From NCBI RefSeq assembly GCF_014203275.1, contig NZ_JACHIP010000001.1, forward strand, positions 682,001 to 746,000: a stretch of 64,000 nt of DNA, in the 5' to 3' direction. Below the pieces are notes generated by a model. That model saw only the letters and a list, made by a program, of their open reading frames with translations. It was not told the origin of the DNA and searched no databases. Source of the DNA: Granulicella aggregans (GTDB lineage Bacteria > Acidobacteriota > Terriglobia > Terriglobales > Acidobacteriaceae). The position numbers and the translations under genes are program-made. Shown in pieces: positions 62,279 through 64,000 of this stretch (positions within the stretch are counted from its first letter, which is position 1; the number at the start of each line of letters is the position of its first letter).

Positions 62279-63337
62279 CTATCTGCGACTTGGAACGGCG
62301 TCCCAGATGGAGGGATCTTCGTCGCCCAGATCCCAGGAGCAGATGCTGAAAACCTTATTGCTGCCTGCAAGCTCATAGCGATCCTTGAACGCGTGCTTGT
62401 CGGTCCAGAAGATCCACTCGCGCATCTGGTCGCGGTAGTAGTAGAACCAGGGCGTGTGGTCCACCTCATCCCATTGTGGAACTCCGTGGAAGCGCTCACG
62501 AAGCATCTCGATCTCCGGGCCGGAGATAAAGTCCGAAGTCTCGTTCGGCTTCTTCTCCGCCTTACCCAGACCGGGATCGCCTGTGTACCAGCGATATCCA
62601 TAGATAGCTATGCCCAGCGAGAGTTTCTGCGGGGGAACAACCTTCAGAGCATAGTCGAGGTTGTCCTTCGTCCAGATCCATCCGCCGACAGGTCCGGGAG
62701 TTGTCCAATGCGTGTGCTGGTCATAGGTCATCAGGCAGATTGTGTCGACCGATTCGGCCAATGCCTTCAGGTCGTAGCCACCGCGCCACTCCTCGAAGAT
62801 CCACTTGCCAAAGGCCGTTTCGCCTGCGTGCCCCGGAGCGTTGGGAACGACATCGATCTGGATCTGCAGATGCTCCGCGTGCAACAGGTCGGCGGTCTTC
62901 TTCACCATCGCGGAGAGAGCATCGCGATCGGTCCACATCACATCTTCGACGTCATAGTTGATGCCGTCGTAGCCATGCTCTTTGCACTCGCGAAGTAAGG
63001 CCTTGTTCATCTCGTCCTGCGCCTTCTGATCATTGATCAACTGATGGATCTTCACATGATCGAAGATCGCAAACAGCGGGACGATCGTCAGGTGCGAGGC
63101 CTTAGCCGCCTTGAGAACAACTTCATTAGGCTCACCCGTCACAAGCCCGGTCTCGTCGATCTGATACCAAGTCGGCGAAATGATATCGATCTTGTCCTTA
63201 TGCGCCATAAAAGAGTTCACAGCGGCAACACCGTTGCCCATCCAGAACTCAGTCTTCTGGGCGTGTGCTGCCAATGAACTGAATATAACTACCGCGCCGA
63301 TGCTTGCCATCAGCAATTGTTGGAATCGTCTCTTCAT
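62279..63337 (-). CDS. Glycoside hydrolase family 18 secreted protein (YaaH-like)
   Basis: 352 residues from the ATG at 63337 (GAGGGC upstream). Signal peptide (LLMASIGAVVIFSSLAAHA), then a TIM barrel with the GH18 motif DGINYDVED (residues 124-132, catalytic Glu131), IQIDVVPNAP, CLMTYDQHTH and LSLGIAIYGYRWY. The YaaH/chitobiase-type branch cleaves N-acetylglucosamine linkages in chitin or peptidoglycan. It is followed by the SGNH gene. Confidence 0.9.
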   Translation of the reverse strand: MKRRFQQLLMASIGAVVIFSSLAAHAQKTEFWMGNGVAAVNSFMAHKDKIDIISPTWYQIDETGLVTGEPNEVVLKAAKASHLTIVPLFAIFDHVKIHQLINDQKAQDEMNKALLRECKEHGYDGINYDVEDVMWTDRDALSAMVKKTADLLHAEHLQIQIDVVPNAPGHAGETAFGKWIFEEWRGGYDLKALAESVDTICLMTYDQHTHWTTPGPVGGWIWTKDNLDYALKVVPPQKLSLGIAIYGYRWYTGDPGLGKAEKKPNETSDFISGPEIEMLRERFHGVPQWDEVDHTPWFYYYRDQMREWIFWTDKHAFKDRYELAGSNKVFSICSWDLGDEDPSIWDAVPSRR

Positions 63338-63400
63338 CTTTGCCCTCAACTCCTATGCTACGAAAGAAAGTGTTGGCCACGGCTCAATACCCGCAAAGAT

Positions 63401-63443
63401 AATGCCAGCCAGAGTGCGGTCTCCCGCAATTCTGGCTGGCATT
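63401..63443 (-). terminator. Terminator of the truncated TonB receptor gene
   Basis: A perfect 13-bp stem (63401-63413 with 63431-63443) encloses an inner GCGG/CCGC helix. On the minus strand it follows the receptor stop by 23 bases and is followed by a short T-rich tract. Confidence 0.7.
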
Positions 63444-63466
63444 TATTTCGGTTGATGCGAACCTGC

Positions 63467-64000
63467 TTAGAAGGTGAGCTTCAGCGCGAGTTCGATCTGG
63501 CGTTCAGTGGAGACGGTGTCGCTAATCTGGCCGAAGCTGCTCGACGAGATGTCGTTCTGCGGCGATCCCAGGCTGGTCGTGTTGAGGACGTTGTAGAAGT
63601 TGGCGCGGAACTGGAGGTTGGTTCCTTCACGGATCGCGAAGGACTTGCTCAGGTTCGCGTCCACTCCCTTGTAGCCGGGCGAGCGCTCGGAGCCGACAGC
63701 TGCTGTTCCGAATCCGGTCGTGCTCTCCTGACCATAGGCGCAAGTTCCGTTGTCCTGGTCGACACCGCAGGCGGTCGCCGAGGGGTCAGTACCGAACCAG
63801 TGATCGACCGAACGGCCCTTCACGATCAGCGTGCGATAGTGGTTGCCGCGGTTTGCACGCTGATTGACTGAGTAGTTACCCGGCGAGCTGACCGTGAACG
63901 GGAAGCCGGAGTGGAGGTTGGCGATAGCACCAAGCTTCCATCCGCCGACCGCTTCGTCAAGAACACGGTTCATGTTCGAACCGTAGAGACGTCCACGACC
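63467..64000 (-). CDS. TonB-dependent receptor C-terminal part (truncated by window)
   Basis: 177 residues, open to the right edge. The barrel end contains FPFTVSSPGNYSVNQRAN, VDHWFGTDPSA-TAC, GTAAVGSERSPGYKGVDANLSKSF, LQFRANFYNVLNTTSLG and ends ELALKLTF with a terminal Phe. It resembles the C-terminal end of the receptor at 56.3-59.8 kb (shared NHWFGTDPSATTC- and TERSPGYYQLD-like segments), so the two are paralogues. Probably first in the transcript before GH18, ended by the terminator at 63401. Confidence 0.85.
   Translation of the reverse strand, partial: GRGRLYGSNMNRVLDEAVGGWKLGAIANLHSGFPFTVSSPGNYSVNQRANRGNHYRTLIVKGRSVDHWFGTDPSATACGVDQDNGTCAYGQESTTGFGTAAVGSERSPGYKGVDANLSKSFAIREGTNLQFRANFYNVLNTTSLGSPQNDISSSSFGQISDTVSTERQIELALKLTF

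Overview
The window looks like ordinary chromosome from a GC-rich, Gram-negative member of the Acidobacteriota, probably the family Acidobacteriaceae (Granulicella/Terriglobus/Edaphobacter type). This rests on gene content: two complete and one partial Oar-like TonB-dependent receptors with carboxypeptidase-regulatory N-termini, a VWFA-related protein of the type expanded in Acidobacteria, a two-module ThyX-type protein, and dispersed LPS genes (kdsB, kdsC, waaA, lpxK, a heptosyltransferase-like GT9). I see no rRNA, CRISPR array, prophage, insertion sequence or integron. No stretch over about 300 bases lacks a gene. Genus assignment is inference.

Layout. 0-13.8 kb: tRNA-Met(CAT), a pore-loop membrane protein, kdsB, an ammonium transporter behind an unusual inverted repeat, a cupin, then a minus-strand block (HAD phosphatase, GyrI-like protein, phosphohexomutase, manC, aspartate aminotransferase, lipoprotein, methyltransferase, coaD), a satP-type acetate transporter and recA. 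13.9-22 kb: a polyproline/HTH-like small protein, the ThyX-type protein, DUF2071, fabG, an XRE regulator, a rhomboid protease behind a zinc-finger membrane protein, a YycJ-like hydrolase, a MaoC dehydratase and a PP2C phosphatase. 22-25 kb: four plus-strand genes in a row (solitary DNA methyltransferase, VKOR, coiled-coil membrane protein, and an MqnC-like protein with no Fe-S cysteines), each with a TANNNT box exactly 6 nt before its start codon.

25-42 kb: a secreted protein, a cellulose-synthase-like GT2, an LPS operon (waaA-lpxK-GT9-ICMT-DUF3108), a MetX-like hydrolase divergent from queC with only 20 bp between start codons, a TPR protein, moeA-moaC, ergothioneine genes egtB-egtD, and a VIT1-type transporter. 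42-54.8 kb: DUF5666, TonB receptor and VWFA-related genes joined by 1-nt stop/start overlaps, a TPR gene with its own promoter, then minus-strand lhr coupled to a tiny DUF5522 protein, and kdsC. 54.9-64 kb: a DeoR regulator divergent from a large TonB receptor with an inverted repeat between them, followed by cutC, a double SGNH hydrolase, a GH18 protein and a second TonB receptor cut by the window edge. This last block reads as a glycan-uptake locus.

The observations I rate highest are (1) the recurring TANNNT-N6-start arrangement, which suggests widespread leaderless transcription; (2) the MqnC paralogue that has lost its radical-SAM cluster; (3) the DeoR/TonB/CutC/SGNH/GH18 locus with its candidate operator; and (4) the coupled DUF5666-TonB receptor-VWFA cassette.
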